Numbered from the stretch's first letter, positions 27,501-36,349 are shown. The stretch is 64,000 nucleotides of DNA from Bradyrhizobium sp. (GCA_004799435.1 SSMV01000025.1:42959-106958); one strand, 5' to 3'. Numbers and translations are program-made. The notes: generated from the letters alone by a model not told the origin.

Positions 27501-28055
27501 GGCCTGTCGATCGTCGAGCGACTCGGGCGCGTGCTCGGCCATCCGATCGGCGTGCGCTCGGCGCCGGGCCGCGGCTCGGTCTTCTTTGTCGTCGCGCCGC
27601 TCGGGGTGGCCGGCGTCGCTCCAGCGCTTGAGGCGGGCGCGCCGGAAGCGCCGATCGTCGGCGATGCGCTGGTGGGTCTGCGCGTGCTGGCGATCGATAA
27701 TGAGCCGCGCGTGCTCGACGGCATGCGCGCGCTGCTCGGCAAATGGGGCTGCCGCGTCGCGCTCGCCGAGAACCTGTCGGAGGCGCGCGTCGCGCTTGCC
27801 GCGCTCGACGGCGGCCCCGACGCGATCATCGCCGATTATCATCTCGACGAGGGCGACGGACTGTCGGCGATCGCCGCGCTGCGCGATCAACTCGGGCGCG
27901 CGGTGCCCGCCATTCTCGCCACCGCCGACCGCAGCCAGGAGGTGCGCGAGGCGGCGGCGCGCGCCGATGTGGCGCTGCTCAACAAGCCGCTGAAGCCCGC
28001 GCCGTTGCGCGCGCAATTGCGCCGTTGCCAGGCGCTGCGCGAGGCGGCGGAATAG
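24522..28055 (+). CDS. Hybrid sensor kinase with sodium/solute symporter-like N-terminus
   Basis: 1177 residues. The first 500 or so form a multi-helix SSF/SLC5 transporter-like domain (RYGKSQAAGALAALIALMAS, SVESVVKLVAFLAV). Then come a PAS-type domain (about 660-750, ITVFDNNLVLTAWNREFADLF), a coiled coil (about 765-805), the phosphoacceptor His817 in AAGHDILQPLNAARLY, the ATPase boxes NLVSNALKYT, DTGLGIP and GLGLSIVERLGR, and a receiver with Asp1105 (IIADYHLDEGDG). This is the CbrA-like design in which a transporter fold may sense a solute. No response regulator gene is adjacent. The ribosome site at 24522 is weak. Confidence 0.9.
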   Translation: MLNGTTVFLASLGYVGFLFAVAWLGDRYGRRFFVGRRRALVYSLSLAVYCTSWTYYGSVGVASASGFDFLPIYIGPILVIGFGHRLLARIGALSKAQNLTTVADFVSARYGKSQAAGALAALIALMASAPYIALQLKSITQTMLMVVESFERGQLTPGAPSAPFYFAVTLLLAAFAMAFGTRRIDPTEHQDGLILAISVESVVKLVAFLAVGGFVVWGLFGGLGALVAVGAKDPRIADVMRTPPNAANWLTTTLLSASAILLLPRQFHVSVVENRNARDIVSAAWLFPTYLVLINLFVAPLAIAGLATFADGAIDRDLTVLALPLNAGAPILALTTMLGGLSAATGMVVVESVALAITVSNDLVMPILLRRRAAQGDGPAGEIGATVLNVRRLAILGVLSLGYLYAQLAGSAGLASIGLLSFAAIAQILPAFVGALIWRRGTARGAVAGMAIGIAVWCYLLLLPSLNAKGAIADFLVAGPLGLAWLRPAALTGFSAYPLVGGVALSFGANVLAFVLASLTRQATPMERMQATAFVGAAPSGKPQAFRLWRASTTIGELEATVARYLGAARARRAFENFVDERGLAAAANDEADAHMIRHAEHLLSPAIGASTSRLVLSLLLRRRAMSGKSALKLLDDASAAIQSSRDQLQHALDHARQGITVFDNNLVLTAWNREFADLFELPPSMMRMGVGLDEIIRFNASRGVYGPGRVDDLVAERLENLLNHEEPIRLRLHPSLRVLEIRSARLPDGGIVTTYTDATQTVQAEEELAAANERLERRVQARTADLERLNRELARAKTTAEAANLSKTRFLAAAGHDILQPLNAARLYVSSLTESAAQGAPEERLALVRNVDASLEAVEEILGVLLDISRLDAGATRPEIVNVPIQDVFRQLEIEFAPTARAKGLTLRFVATSLWVRSDRRLMRRLLQNLVSNALKYTLKGRVLVGCRRTADGARIEVWDTGLGIPQDQQRLVFEEFQRLEQGMRAARGLGLGLSIVERLGRVLGHPIGVRSAPGRGSVFFVVAPLGVAGVAPALEAGAPEAPIVGDALVGLRVLAIDNEPRVLDGMRALLGKWGCRVALAENLSEARVALAALDGGPDAIIADYHLDEGDGLSAIAALRDQLGRAVPAILATADRSQEVREAAARADVALLNKPLKPAPLRAQLRRCQALREAAE

Positions 28056-28096
28056 CGCGAACTTACGGCTGCTTGCGCGTCCACTTTCCGTGTCAC

Positions 28097-28195
28097 GGCC
28101 GGGCTTGACCCGGCCATCCAGACTGTCGGCAAGGGGATGCTACGAAGTGTGTTATCGGGGAGGCCGCCGCGTGGATGGCCGGGTCAAGCCCGGCC
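28097..28195. repeat. 24-bp perfect inverted repeat, rhizobial intergenic repeat type
   Basis: The arm at 28097-28120 (GGCCGGGCTTGACCCGGCC plus ATCCA) is perfectly inverted at 28172-28195. Each arm also contains a shorter dyad (GGCCGGG/CCCGGCC). The pattern of a GGCCGGGCTTGACCCGGCCATCCA core resembles intergenic repeats I know from Bradyrhizobium and relatives. It separates the convergent kinase and pth genes and probably acts as a bidirectional terminator or REP pair. Confidence 0.85.
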
Positions 28196-28252
28196 ACGAC
28201 GGCGGTAGGGGAGAAGCGAAAGATATGGGACGCAGCGTCCCGCGCCCCGCGT

Positions 28253-28858
28253 CTAGTCCTCGTCCTTCGCCTCTTTCCCCGCAAAGCCCGCCGCCGCCAG
28301 CGCGAGATGGACCTTGTTCTGGAAGCTCGCGTCCTGGCCCTTGGCCAGGGTCTCGGCGGCCCCGGCGATGGCCTCGCACATGGCGTCGACCCAGCCTGCC
28401 TCCGACTTGGCGAAATCGTTCAGCACATAATTATGAACGAGGTTCTTATCGCCGGGATGGCCGATGCCGAGGCGGACGCGCTTATAGTCGTTGCCGACAT
28501 GGGCGGTGATCGAACGCAGGCCGTTATGACCCGCCGATCCGCCGCCGATCTTGACGCGCAGTTTGGCAGGCGCGAGGTCGAGTTCGTCATGGACGACGAC
28601 GAGACTGTCGAGGCCGAGCTTATAAAAGCGCATCGCTTCGCCGACGCTGCGGCCGGACTCGTTCATATAAGTTTGCGGCATGACGAGCGCGACGCGCTCG
28701 CCGCCGATCGGCCCTTCGGCGATCAGGCCCTGAAAGCGCGAGCGGAACGGGCCGATGCGAAAGGCCTCGGCGATTTTTTCGACCGCCATGAAGCCGATGT
28801 TGTGGCGGTTGCCGGCGTGTTCGCGGCCGGGATTGCCGAGCCCCGCAATCAGAAGCAT
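28253..28858 (-). CDS. pth: Peptidyl-tRNA hydrolase
   Basis: 201 residues. It releases tRNA from prematurely dropped peptidyl-tRNAs. The family pattern is complete: [23 protein letters not shown] with the catalytic His, [13 protein letters not shown], the VVHDELDL Asp region and [13 protein letters not shown]. The ATG is certain from the conserved N-terminus. It lies downstream of rplY as in most Proteobacteria, but an intrinsic terminator stands between them, only about 15 nt before this start. Confidence 0.97.
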   Translation of the reverse strand: MLLIAGLGNPGREHAGNRHNIGFMAVEKIAEAFRIGPFRSRFQGLIAEGPIGGERVALVMPQTYMNESGRSVGEAMRFYKLGLDSLVVVHDELDLAPAKLRVKIGGGSAGHNGLRSITAHVGNDYKRVRLGIGHPGDKNLVHNYVLNDFAKSEAGWVDAMCEAIAGAAETLAKGQDASFQNKVHLALAAAGFAGKEAKDED

Positions 28859-28872
28859 GACCCCTCATCATC

Positions 28873-28905
28873 GAAAAAGCCCGCCCGCCGGATCGGCGGA
28901 CGGGC
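28873..28905 (-). terminator. Intrinsic terminator between rplY and pth
   Basis: On the minus strand GCCCGTCCGCCG and CGGCGGGCGGGC pair around a three-base loop and are followed by TTTTTC. It follows rplY by about 50 nt and sits immediately before pth, so pth would need read-through or an internal promoter. Confidence 0.85.
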
Positions 28906-28955
28906 CTGATTTTCGGTTCCGACCTGCGGTCAGAACGTTTAGCGCCGTCCGCGCG

Positions 28956-29699
28956 TCACTTCTTGGCGGGGGCGGGCGCGGCGCCCTTGGCCGGGGCGGC
29001 GGCGCCCTTCGCCGGAGCGGCGGCGCCGGGAGCGCCCGCAGGCGCAGCGGCGCCCGGCGTTGCGCCGGCGGCAGGGGCCCCAGGAGCGGCGGCGGTCGTC
29101 GCCGCAGCGGCGACCGGCGCCTCTTCGGTGAAGACGGTCGGCGGCACGACGGTCACGACCGTATAGTTCGTCCGCATGTCGGCCGGCTTGCAGCCCTCGG
29201 GCAGGACGAGATCGGAGATGTGGACCGAGTCATGGAAGTCGAGCCCGGTCAGGTCGATGGTGATCGACTCGGGGATCGCCTCCGCCGGCGCCAGAAGATC
29301 GACGCTATGGAGCACGAGATTGACCGCGCCGCCCTTCTTGAGGCCGGGCGAGGCTTCGCGATTGACGACATGCACGGGGACGGCGATGCGCACCCGCGAG
29401 CCCGCCTTAAGGCGGAAGAAATCGACATGCAGCGGCGTGTCGGAGACGACGTCGAGCTGATAGTCGCGCGGCAGAACCCGCTGTTTGCGGCCTTCGACGT
29501 CGAGCTCGAAGATCGTGGTCAGGAAATGACCGGAATAGATCAGTTTGTGGAGGTCCTTGAAGTCGACCGAAATCGGCTCGGGCTTTTCGCCGCCGCCATA
29601 GACGACTCCAGGAACGCGGCCCTCGCGACGAACAGAGCGGGAGGCCCCCTTGCCAATCCCGCTGCGCGTCACGGCCGCGAGTTGCTTGATCGCTGCCAT
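28956..29699 (-). CDS. rplY: 50S ribosomal protein L25 (TL5/Ctc form)
   Basis: 247 residues. The N-terminal L25 domain binds 5S rRNA (TRSGIGKGASRSVRREGRVPGVVYG, RDYQLDVVSDTPLHVDFF) and the beta domain of the longer Ctc form follows (LPEGCKPADM). The last 55 or so residues are a low-complexity Ala/Pro/Gly/Lys tail, typical of alphaproteobacterial L25. AAGGACA precedes the ATG at 29699; further upstream codons are not part of the gene. Confidence 0.95.
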   Translation of the reverse strand: MAAIKQLAAVTRSGIGKGASRSVRREGRVPGVVYGGGEKPEPISVDFKDLHKLIYSGHFLTTIFELDVEGRKQRVLPRDYQLDVVSDTPLHVDFFRLKAGSRVRIAVPVHVVNREASPGLKKGGAVNLVLHSVDLLAPAEAIPESITIDLTGLDFHDSVHISDLVLPEGCKPADMRTNYTVVTVVPPTVFTEEAPVAAAATTAAAPGAPAAGATPGAAAPAGAPGAAAPAKGAAAPAKGAAPAPAKK

Positions 29700-29895
29700 G
29701 TCGTATGTCCTTATGATGTCGCGCCACGCCTCCAGGGGTGTCGGAAAGGGCGCGAAGCCGGGCTTATAGTGGGGTGGCGCGGCGAGGGCAAGACAGGCTG
29801 CCGCGGGTTCGTTAACCCGGCGGCGCCGATCTTGCTGCACACTCGGATGATTCGCACCCGGCGTCCAAGGGACGGCGCCGATTGGGAACGGCAAG

Positions 29896-30711
29896 TTGGG
29901 CGCGCAAGGTCGAACATCCAAGGTTTTGATGATCCTGCATCAGGGTCATTCGACGCCCGGCCGGCTCGGCGAGAGCCTCAAACGGCGCGGCTTTGACCTC
30001 GATTGCCGCCGCCCGAGCCTTGGCGACCCGCTGCCCGCGACGCTTACCGACCATGCCGGCGTCGTGGTCTTCGGCGGTCCGATGTGCGCCAATGACGAGT
30101 TCGACTGGATCCGGCGCGAGATCGACTGGATGGCCGTGCCCTTGCGCGAAGGGCGGCCGATCCTCGGCCTCTGCCTCGGCGCGCAGCTTCTCGCTCGCCA
30201 TTTGGGCGCCCGGGTCTTCACCTTTTCCGATCGCCGCGGCGAAGTTGGCTATTGCGAGCTCAACCCCGCGCCGGAGGCCGACCGGCTGTGCGTCGCGCCA
30301 TTTCCGCGTCATGTCTACCAGTGGCATTTCGACGGTTTCGATCTGCCGCATGGCGCGCGGCTGCTGGCGAGCGCTGAGAGCGACTTCCCCAATCAGGCTT
30401 TCGCTTTCGGGCCGAATGCGATCGGCCTGCAATTCCACCCGGAAGTCACCTATTCGATGATGTGCCGCTGGACGGTGCTCGGGGCCGAGAAGCTCGAACG
30501 GCCCGGCGCTCAACCGCGCGAGCGTCATCTCGAGGGCTGGTTCCGCTACGATCGCGCCGTCGCCGAATGGGTCGACGCGCTGCTGCCGGCCTGGCTGGTG
30601 AGCGGAGCGCAAGAAGCGACGGCCGAGGCGTCCGTAGCGCGGTCTGCCGCCGCGCTGGGGCAGAGCGCGCCCTATCTCGTGTCCGCTGCCGCCGCCGCGC
30701 CGCAGGCTTAA
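29896..30711 (+). CDS. Class I glutamine amidotransferase (GMP synthase-like)
   Basis: 271 residues of a stand-alone GATase1 protein. The nucleophile Cys sits in ILGLCLGAQLLA, the catalytic His-Glu in LQFHPEVTYSM, and VVFGGPM marks the oxyanion strand. Such proteins move glutamine amide nitrogen to an unknown acceptor, or hydrolyse gamma-glutamyl compounds. The start may be TTG 29896 or the ATG at 29929 (MILHQGHS), which has AAGG just before it. The final 40 or so residues are Ala-rich. No synthetase partner is adjacent. Confidence 0.85.
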   Translation: MGAQGRTSKVLMILHQGHSTPGRLGESLKRRGFDLDCRRPSLGDPLPATLTDHAGVVVFGGPMCANDEFDWIRREIDWMAVPLREGRPILGLCLGAQLLARHLGARVFTFSDRRGEVGYCELNPAPEADRLCVAPFPRHVYQWHFDGFDLPHGARLLASAESDFPNQAFAFGPNAIGLQFHPEVTYSMMCRWTVLGAEKLERPGAQPRERHLEGWFRYDRAVAEWVDALLPAWLVSGAQEATAEASVARSAAALGQSAPYLVSAAAAAPQA

Positions 30712-30723
30712 GGAGCGCCTCGG

Positions 30724-31158
30724 CTATTTCTTCTTCGCCTTGCTGGCGCGCGCTTCGACGTTCGCCGCCGCTGCGGCGCGGATCAGCGCCTTGAAGGCGG
30801 TCTCATTGAGCCTCTCGCCTTCGCGCACGTCGATCGCGCGGCGCACATTCCCTTCGAGGCTCGAATTGAACAGGCCCTTGGGGTCGGTGAGCGCGGCGCC
30901 GCGCGCGAAGGTCAGTTTCACGACCTCCTTATAGACCTCGCCGGTGCAGATGATCCCGTCGTGCGACCAAATGGGGACGCCGGGCGACTTCGGCTTCTCC
31001 CATTTCCATTCCTCGACGACTTGCGGGTCGGCGTCGTGGATCAGCCGGCGGAGGTGAGCGAGCGTCTCGCCGCGCCAGTCCGCCAGCCCCTCGATGCGCG
31101 CGCTGATCTTCGCCGCGGCGGCGCCGTCATCGGCGGATGTGGTCGGCTTCTTCGTCAC
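30724..31158 (-). CDS. DUF1801-family protein
   Basis: 144 residues with the DUF1801 pattern: HLRRLIHDADPQVVEEWKWEKP, PIWSHDGIICTGEVYKEVVKLTFARGA and a Lys-rich C-terminus. The fold is YdhG-like and the function unknown. The start is GTG after AAGGAG. It lies downstream of an ArsR-SRPBCC pair on the same strand; DUF1801 and SRPBCC/ArsR genes often travel together in Rhizobiales, and the 80-nt gap allows one transcript. Confidence 0.85.
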   Translation of the reverse strand: MTKKPTTSADDGAAAAKISARIEGLADWRGETLAHLRRLIHDADPQVVEEWKWEKPKSPGVPIWSHDGIICTGEVYKEVVKLTFARGAALTDPKGLFNSSLEGNVRRAIDVREGERLNETAFKALIRAAAAANVEARASKAKKK

Positions 31159-31238
31159 GCGCGCTCCTTCGTTTCGCGGGCCGGCGCCCGCGCCAGAGGC
31201 GCGAGCCTAACCCGGAAAACTGGAGCGCGAATATGCTC

Positions 31239-31706
31239 TCAGTGCGGCGGCGCTTCGAGCGTCGCGCGCAGCTTCGGCACGACCTTCTTCCAGCCCTCGC
31301 CCATGTTGCGGAAGGCGGTTTCATTGACCGGCAATCTAAAGCCAGAGTGAACGACGCGCACCCGCGCGCCGGCGGGATCGTCAGCAAGCGTCCAGGTCAC
31401 GACCGTGTCGAGCTTGGAGCCATAGCCGACATTGCCCTCATGGCCGCCTTTCCAGCTAAAGGCGAAACGCCGATGGGGCCGCACTTCCAGCACCTGGCAA
31501 TGAATGACGCCGTCCCAGGCCCCGGCCGGCGTCGTCTGGAAGGTGAAATGGCGGCCCTCGACGGCCTCGAAACCGTTGGGCGTCATCAGCCAGCGAGCGA
31601 TCAATTCGCTCGATGTCAGCGCCTTCCAGATCAGTTCCGGCGAATGGGGGAAGACCTGATCGATGACGATTTCCTCGGTCGTCGCGCCAGTCATTGTCTC
31701 ACTCAT
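31239..31706 (-). CDS. SRPBCC (AHSA1-like) ligand-binding protein
   Basis: 155 residues of the START/Bet v1-like fold: VIDQVFPHSPELIWKALTSSELIARWLM, FEAVEGRHFTFQT, VLEVRPHRRFAFSW and the C-terminal GWKKVVPKL. These proteins hold a hydrophobic ligand in a deep cavity; the specific ligand is unknown. Its ATG at 31706 overlaps the end of the ArsR gene by eight bases (ATGAGTGA) and AAGGAG lies within that gene, so the two are translationally coupled. Pairing with ArsR is very common for this family. Confidence 0.9.
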   Translation of the reverse strand: MSETMTGATTEEIVIDQVFPHSPELIWKALTSSELIARWLMTPNGFEAVEGRHFTFQTTPAGAWDGVIHCQVLEVRPHRRFAFSWKGGHEGNVGYGSKLDTVVTWTLADDPAGARVRVVHSGFRLPVNETAFRNMGEGWKKVVPKLRATLEAPPH

Positions 31707-32031
31707 GTTCAATCTCCTTGAGCAGGGCGCCGAGATTGACGAAACGCTCGCGCCAGAAAATTCCGTAATGGCTCATCCAGTCGAAAAGCGGCGCCAGTCC
31801 CTTCGGCTCCGCTTGATAGAAGACGTTGCGGCCCTGCGGCCGGTCGATCACCAGACCCGCCGCTTTCAGCGAGCGCAGATGCTGCGACACCGCCGATTGG
31901 CTGACGCCGCTATCCTTGGTCAGATCGGCGACGCTGATCGTCTGCGATCGCACGATTCGCTCGAACACGGCGCGCCGGGTCGGATCGGCGAGCGTGCGCA
32001 TGACGGCGTCCAAAGCTGCGGTCTCAAGCAT
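31699..32031 (-). CDS. ArsR-family winged-helix repressor
   Basis: 110 residues. The winged helix is complete (LADPTRRAVFERIV, ISVADLTKDSGVSQSAVSQHLRSLKAAGLV, RNVFYQAEP), but no metal-binding CxC motif is seen, so this is the organic-ligand or ligand-free type that pairs with SRPBCC proteins. The ATG at 32031 lies seven bases after a good -10 element, so the message may be leaderless; a GTG at 32037 is an alternative. A 16-bp perfect palindrome just upstream is the likely self-operator. Confidence 0.9.
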   Translation of the reverse strand: MLETAALDAVMRTLADPTRRAVFERIVRSQTISVADLTKDSGVSQSAVSQHLRSLKAAGLVIDRPQGRNVFYQAEPKGLAPLFDWMSHYGIFWRERFVNLGALLKEIEHE

Positions 32032-32037
32032 GAACAC

Positions 32038-32066
32038 GCATTAGCGCAGACTAATATATTAGTCAA
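32038..32066 (-). promoter_or_regulatory. Promoter with 16-bp palindromic operator for arsR-SRPBCC
   Basis: On the minus strand TTGACT (32066-32061), a 17-base spacer and TAATGC (32043-32038) form a sigma-70 promoter. The perfect palindrome GACTAATATATTAGTC (32049-32064) overlaps the -35 and spacer, as expected for an ArsR repressor site. The predicted start of transcription coincides with the ATG. Confidence 0.8.
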
Positions 32067-32116
32067 GGCTTATGTGTTTACCTGAACGTACGCCCCGGCG
32101 CGGGTTCGGTCACGCC

Positions 32117-33697
32117 TCAAAACAACGAGCCTTGTTGGCCCTTGATGGCTTTCGGTTTTGCCCGCTGCGTCGGCGGATCGCCGCCCCGGCCATCGGCGGT
32201 CGCCCCTACCGTATCGTCGGCGAACTGGATGCGCAGCGCCTGGCCCGGCGCGATCGCCGCAGCGCGCGGCAGCGGCGCCCCGGCGGCGTCGCGCACCAGC
32301 GCGAAGCCGCGCGCCAGCACGCTGCGATAGCCGACCGCGCCGAGCAATTGCGTCGCCGCCGACAATCGGGTCTCGCGCCGCTTTTGCGCCTCCGCGAAGC
32401 CGCGCCGCAAGCGGCCCTCAAACTGCGCGAGGAAACGCGCGCGCTCGTCGAAGCGTCGCCCCTCCGCGCGCGTCAGCGCCGCCAGCCGTCGCCCTGCGGT
32501 CGTGAGCCGGTCGCGGGCGCGTTCGCTAAACATCGCGCCGGCGCGCGCCAATCTTTGCGCCAGTCCGCGCCGCCGCTCGGCAAGCCCGGCGAGCCGCGCC
32601 TGCGGCGACTGGCGCGCCAGTCGGCGCGATAGACGCGCCAGCTTCAGCGATCGCGCGTCGAAATCGGCGCGACCGTGCGCACGCAAGGCGGCGACCGCCG
32701 TATCGAGACGCTGGCGCGGTCCGGCGAGGATCGCCTCGCCCGAAGTCAGAGCGCGGGCGAGCGATCGCAGCTCGGCGCGCCGTCGCTCGGCCGCGCGCAG
32801 CGCCGCGCCCTTAAGCCGACCTTCGAGATCGGCGAGCCCGGCGAGAAGCTCGGCCCGCACGGGCGTCGCCAATTCCGCCGCAGCGGTTGGGGTCGGGGCG
32901 CGCAGATCGGCGGCGAAGTCGATCAGCGTCGTGTCGGTTTCATGGCCGACGGCGGAGATCAGCGGAATGTGGCTCTCCGCCGCCGCGCGCACGACGATCT
33001 CTTCGTTGAAACTCCAGAGATCCTCGAGCGAGCCGCCGCCGCGCGCGACGATGATGAGATCGGGACGGGGAATCGCGCCATCGACCGGGAAAGCGTTGAA
33101 GCCGTGGATCGCGCGGGCGACTTCCTCGGCCGAGGTCTCGCCCTGCACACGGACCGGCCAGACCAGAACATGGAGCGGAAAACGATCGGCGAGGCGATGC
33201 AGAATGTCGCGGATCACCGCGCCGGTCGGCGAGGTGACGACGCCGATGACACGCGGCAGGAAGGGCAGCAATTGCTTGCGCGCGGCGTCGAAGAGACCCT
33301 CCTCCGCCAGTTTGCGCCGTCGCGCCTCGAGGAGCGCCATCAGCGCGCCAACGCCGGCCGGTTCAAGCGATTCGACGATGATCTGATAGGCCGACTTGCC
33401 GGCGAAAGTGGTGAGTTTACCGGTGACGACGACCTCCAGGCCTTCCTCCGGCCGCACCCGCATGCGGCCGAAAACGCCCTTCCAGATCACCGCGTCGAGC
33501 CGTGCGCCCGTGTCTTTGAGCGAGAAATAGACATGGCCGGAGGAATGGGGCCCGCGATAGCCGGAAATCTCGCCGCGCACTCGCACATAGCCGAAGCGGT
33601 CTTCGATCGCCCGCTTGAGGGCGCCCGACAATTCGCTGACCGAGAATTCGGGCGCATTGGCGCCGGGCGCGTCGGCGGGTTGCTCGGATTCGCTCAT
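32117..33697 (-). CDS. xseA: Exodeoxyribonuclease VII large subunit
   Basis: 526 residues. An OB-fold DNA-binding domain ([40 protein letters not shown]) precedes the catalytic domain ([64 protein letters not shown]). A long Arg/Ala-rich coiled coil follows, which binds many XseB subunits. The ATG at 33697 gives the conserved start; the open frame beyond it is not homologous. The partner xseB is in the window at 17.1 kb. Confidence 0.96.
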   Translation of the reverse strand: MSESEQPADAPGANAPEFSVSELSGALKRAIEDRFGYVRVRGEISGYRGPHSSGHVYFSLKDTGARLDAVIWKGVFGRMRVRPEEGLEVVVTGKLTTFAGKSAYQIIVESLEPAGVGALMALLEARRRKLAEEGLFDAARKQLLPFLPRVIGVVTSPTGAVIRDILHRLADRFPLHVLVWPVRVQGETSAEEVARAIHGFNAFPVDGAIPRPDLIIVARGGGSLEDLWSFNEEIVVRAAAESHIPLISAVGHETDTTLIDFAADLRAPTPTAAAELATPVRAELLAGLADLEGRLKGAALRAAERRRAELRSLARALTSGEAILAGPRQRLDTAVAALRAHGRADFDARSLKLARLSRRLARQSPQARLAGLAERRRGLAQRLARAGAMFSERARDRLTTAGRRLAALTRAEGRRFDERARFLAQFEGRLRRGFAEAQKRRETRLSAATQLLGAVGYRSVLARGFALVRDAAGAPLPRAAAIAPGQALRIQFADDTVGATADGRGGDPPTQRAKPKAIKGQQGSLF

Positions 33698-33909
33698 GCG
33701 TCGACTATGCACGAAGAGCGGTCGTCGGGGCCAGTCGAGGCCGCTATGGCGCGGCTTAAGAAAAATGCGTAAAAGCGCCCAGCCTCGGACGTGGCCACAA
33801 GCCTGGGGCATGGCGACAAGCCATGATGTCGCCGCGTTGTCCGGCGATAGCAGCGTTTTCGTTCGGCGCGGGCGTTTCGAGCGTCCGCCAGGTCCTCCAG
33901 AGCGGCAGA

Positions 33910-35037
33910 ATGATCAAACGCAGGATCAACGCTTACGCCCGCCGGGCCACACTAGGCCTCGCCCTGGTTCTGCTGGCGAGCGGGACTGGCTTTTTCAGTC
34001 AGGTGTCCGCCCAGCAGGCCGCCGATTGCCAGCGGCTCAAGCAGGCGATCGCCGATGCTTCGCGCAGCGATTCCTCGGGCGAATATCAGGCGGCGGCCGA
34101 GCGCCAGCGCGCCGAACTCGACCGCACCACCGCCTATGCGCGGTCGATCGGCTGCGATCGCAAACAGTTTCTCTTCTTCGGCGCGGCGCCGCCGCCCCAG
34201 TGCGGCGAGATCAACGCCCAGATTGGCCGCATGCGCGGCAATCTCGACGAATTGCAGAATCAGGCGAACGGCGGACCGGGCGGTCGCAACGATCTGATCG
34301 CCCGCTACAACGCGCAATGCGCGGCGCCGACGCAACCGGCCAATTTCTTGGACGCGCTCTTTGGCGGCGGCAGGCCGAACGACGTCCAGACCATGCCGCT
34401 GTCGCCCGACCAGCTCGATAGCACCGAGGCGCAGGCGGGCGCCAAGGCGGTCTGCGTGCGAAGCTGCGACGGCGCGTTCTTTCCGGTTTCCTATTCGGCC
34501 TCGTCCGGCCGCCTGGGCGGGCTCGAGGACATGTGCCGCGCGCTCTGTCCCAACGCCGAAGTGTCGCTCTACACCTATCCGGCCTCGGGCCAGATCGAAC
34601 AGGCGGTGTCGATCAGCGGCGCGCGCTATGTCGACAGCCCGAACGCGCTGAAATTCCGCCAGAGCTTCGATTCAAGCTGTTCGTGCAAGCGGCGCGGCGA
34701 CAATTGGGCGGACGCTCTGGCCGGCGCCGAGGCTAAGCTCGGCCGCGAGTCGAAGGGCGATGTTTACGTCACCGCCGAAAAGTCGATCGAACTGTCGCGG
34801 CCCAAGATCGATCCCAAGGCCAAGCCCAAGCCCGGCGACAAACCGGCGGCGCAAAGCGCCGACGTCGATGCGCTAAGCCAGGCGGCGGCGACGATCAGCC
34901 GCGAGACTTCGGGCATCGCCGGCGGCGACGCGCAACAGTCGGCCTCGCGCTATGGACAGGATCAGGGACAGACGGTCGAGAGCGTCGGCCCCGACGGCGT
35001 CAAGCGGCGGGTGCGGCTAATCGATCCAACGCTCTGA
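33910..35037 (+). CDS. DUF2865 exported protein
   Basis: 375 residues. A signal peptide (about 1-34, ending VSAQQ) is followed by a helical region with repeated [12 protein letters not shown] and [12 protein letters not shown] segments. The DUF2865 core then shows [36 protein letters not shown] and FDSSCSCKR, with cysteines likely paired in the periplasm. A charged, low-complexity tail ends the protein. This family is largely restricted to Rhizobiales and has no known function. Its 3' end overlaps the convergent gltX by 38 nt. Confidence 0.85.
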   Translation: MIKRRINAYARRATLGLALVLLASGTGFFSQVSAQQAADCQRLKQAIADASRSDSSGEYQAAAERQRAELDRTTAYARSIGCDRKQFLFFGAAPPPQCGEINAQIGRMRGNLDELQNQANGGPGGRNDLIARYNAQCAAPTQPANFLDALFGGGRPNDVQTMPLSPDQLDSTEAQAGAKAVCVRSCDGAFFPVSYSASSGRLGGLEDMCRALCPNAEVSLYTYPASGQIEQAVSISGARYVDSPNALKFRQSFDSSCSCKRRGDNWADALAGAEAKLGRESKGDVYVTAEKSIELSRPKIDPKAKPKPGDKPAAQSADVDALSQAAATISRETSGIAGGDAQQSASRYGQDQGQTVESVGPDGVKRRVRLIDPTL

Positions 35038-36349
35038 CGCGGCCGATCAAAGGCAGCAGGGCGGCGAGCTCCGGCCCGGACTCTCGGCCCGTCAGCGCCA
35101 GCCGCAGCGGGTGATAGAGGTCGCGGCCTTTGCGTCCGGTTGCGGCCTTCACCTGCGTCGTCCACGCGCCCCAGGTTTTCGCGTCCCAGGGTTCGGGCGG
35201 CAGGCAGGCGGTCGCCGCTGCGAGAAAGGCGCGATCCTCGACGATCGGCGTGATCGCGCCTTGCGTAACCCGCCACCAGTCCTGCGCGTCGACGAGGCGT
35301 TCGAGATTGCCGCGCGTCGCCATCCAGAAGCTTTCCGCGAGCGCTCCCTCGATTCCCAGCGCCTTCATCCGTTCGCTCACCGCAGCGAAGGGCAGGTGAT
35401 GGAGAACGCGCGCCGACAGCGCTCTAAGCTCGGCTTCGTCGAAATGCGCCGCGCCGCGCGAGACATGCGAGAGGTCGAAGGCCTCCGCGAGTTCGGCGAG
35501 CGAGGACACCGGCCGCACCGCTTCGGCTGAGCCGATCAGCACCGCCAGCGCCGCAACCGCGAGCGACTCGACCCCGCTCTCGCGCAGCGAATGGATCGAC
35601 AGCGCGCCGCTGCGTTTGGAAAGACCTTCGCCGCTGGCGTCGGTCAGCAGATTGTGATGACCGAAGGCGGGCGGCGTGCGTCCCAGCGCTTCGAAGAGCT
35701 GGATCTGCACCGCGGTGTTGGTGACATGGTCGTCGCCGCGAATGACGTGGCTGACTTCGAGGTCGACGTCATCGACCACCGAGGGCAGCGTATAGAGATA
35801 GCTTCCGTCTTCGCGCCTCAGCACCGGATCGGACAATGAGGCGCAATCGATGCGGCTCGGCCCGCGCGCCAAGTCGTCCCATTGCACGATGGTCGGCTCG
35901 AGGCGGAAACGCCAATGGGGCTTGCGCCCCTGCGCCTCGAGTTCGGCGCGCTCAGTCGCGCTCAGGCGAAGGGCGGCGCGGTCATAGATCGGCGGTCGGC
36001 CAAGCGCCTGCTGGCGCTTGCGGCGGCGGTCGAGCTCCTCCGGCGTTTCATAGGCCGGATAGAGACGGCCCGCCTGCTCCAGCGCCGCCGTGGCGGCGTC
36101 GTAAAGCGCGACCCGTTCCGATTGGCGGCGCACGGCGTCGGGGACGATCCCGAGCCAGGCGAGGTCGACCTCGATCGCCTCGGCATATTCGCGCTGCGAA
36201 CGCTCGGCGTCGGTGTCGTCGAAGCGCAGAATGAAACGGCCGCCGCCACGCAGCGCGTAGAGCCAGTTGATCAGCGCCGTGCGGGCGTTGCCGATATGGA
36301 TGAAGCCGGTCGGCGAGGGCGCGAAACGGACGATGGGGCGGGCAGACAT
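35000..36349 (-). CDS. gltX: Glutamyl-tRNA synthetase
   Basis: 449 residues of a class I synthetase that charges tRNA with glutamate. The HIGH-type motif is [16 protein letters not shown], and the KMSKS-type loop is GLSKRSG. The anticodon-binding C-terminal half follows with normal length. Alphaproteobacteria often carry two GltX proteins, one of them charging tRNA-Gln for later amidation; which role this one plays cannot be told here. Convergent overlap of 38 nt with the DUF2865 gene. Confidence 0.94.
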   Translation of the reverse strand: MSARPIVRFAPSPTGFIHIGNARTALINWLYALRGGGRFILRFDDTDAERSQREYAEAIEVDLAWLGIVPDAVRRQSERVALYDAATAALEQAGRLYPAYETPEELDRRRKRQQALGRPPIYDRAALRLSATERAELEAQGRKPHWRFRLEPTIVQWDDLARGPSRIDCASLSDPVLRREDGSYLYTLPSVVDDVDLEVSHVIRGDDHVTNTAVQIQLFEALGRTPPAFGHHNLLTDASGEGLSKRSGALSIHSLRESGVESLAVAALAVLIGSAEAVRPVSSLAELAEAFDLSHVSRGAAHFDEAELRALSARVLHHLPFAAVSERMKALGIEGALAESFWMATRGNLERLVDAQDWWRVTQGAITPIVEDRAFLAAATACLPPEPWDAKTWGAWTTQVKAATGRKGRDLYHPLRLALTGRESGPELAALLPLIGRVRALDRLAAPAA

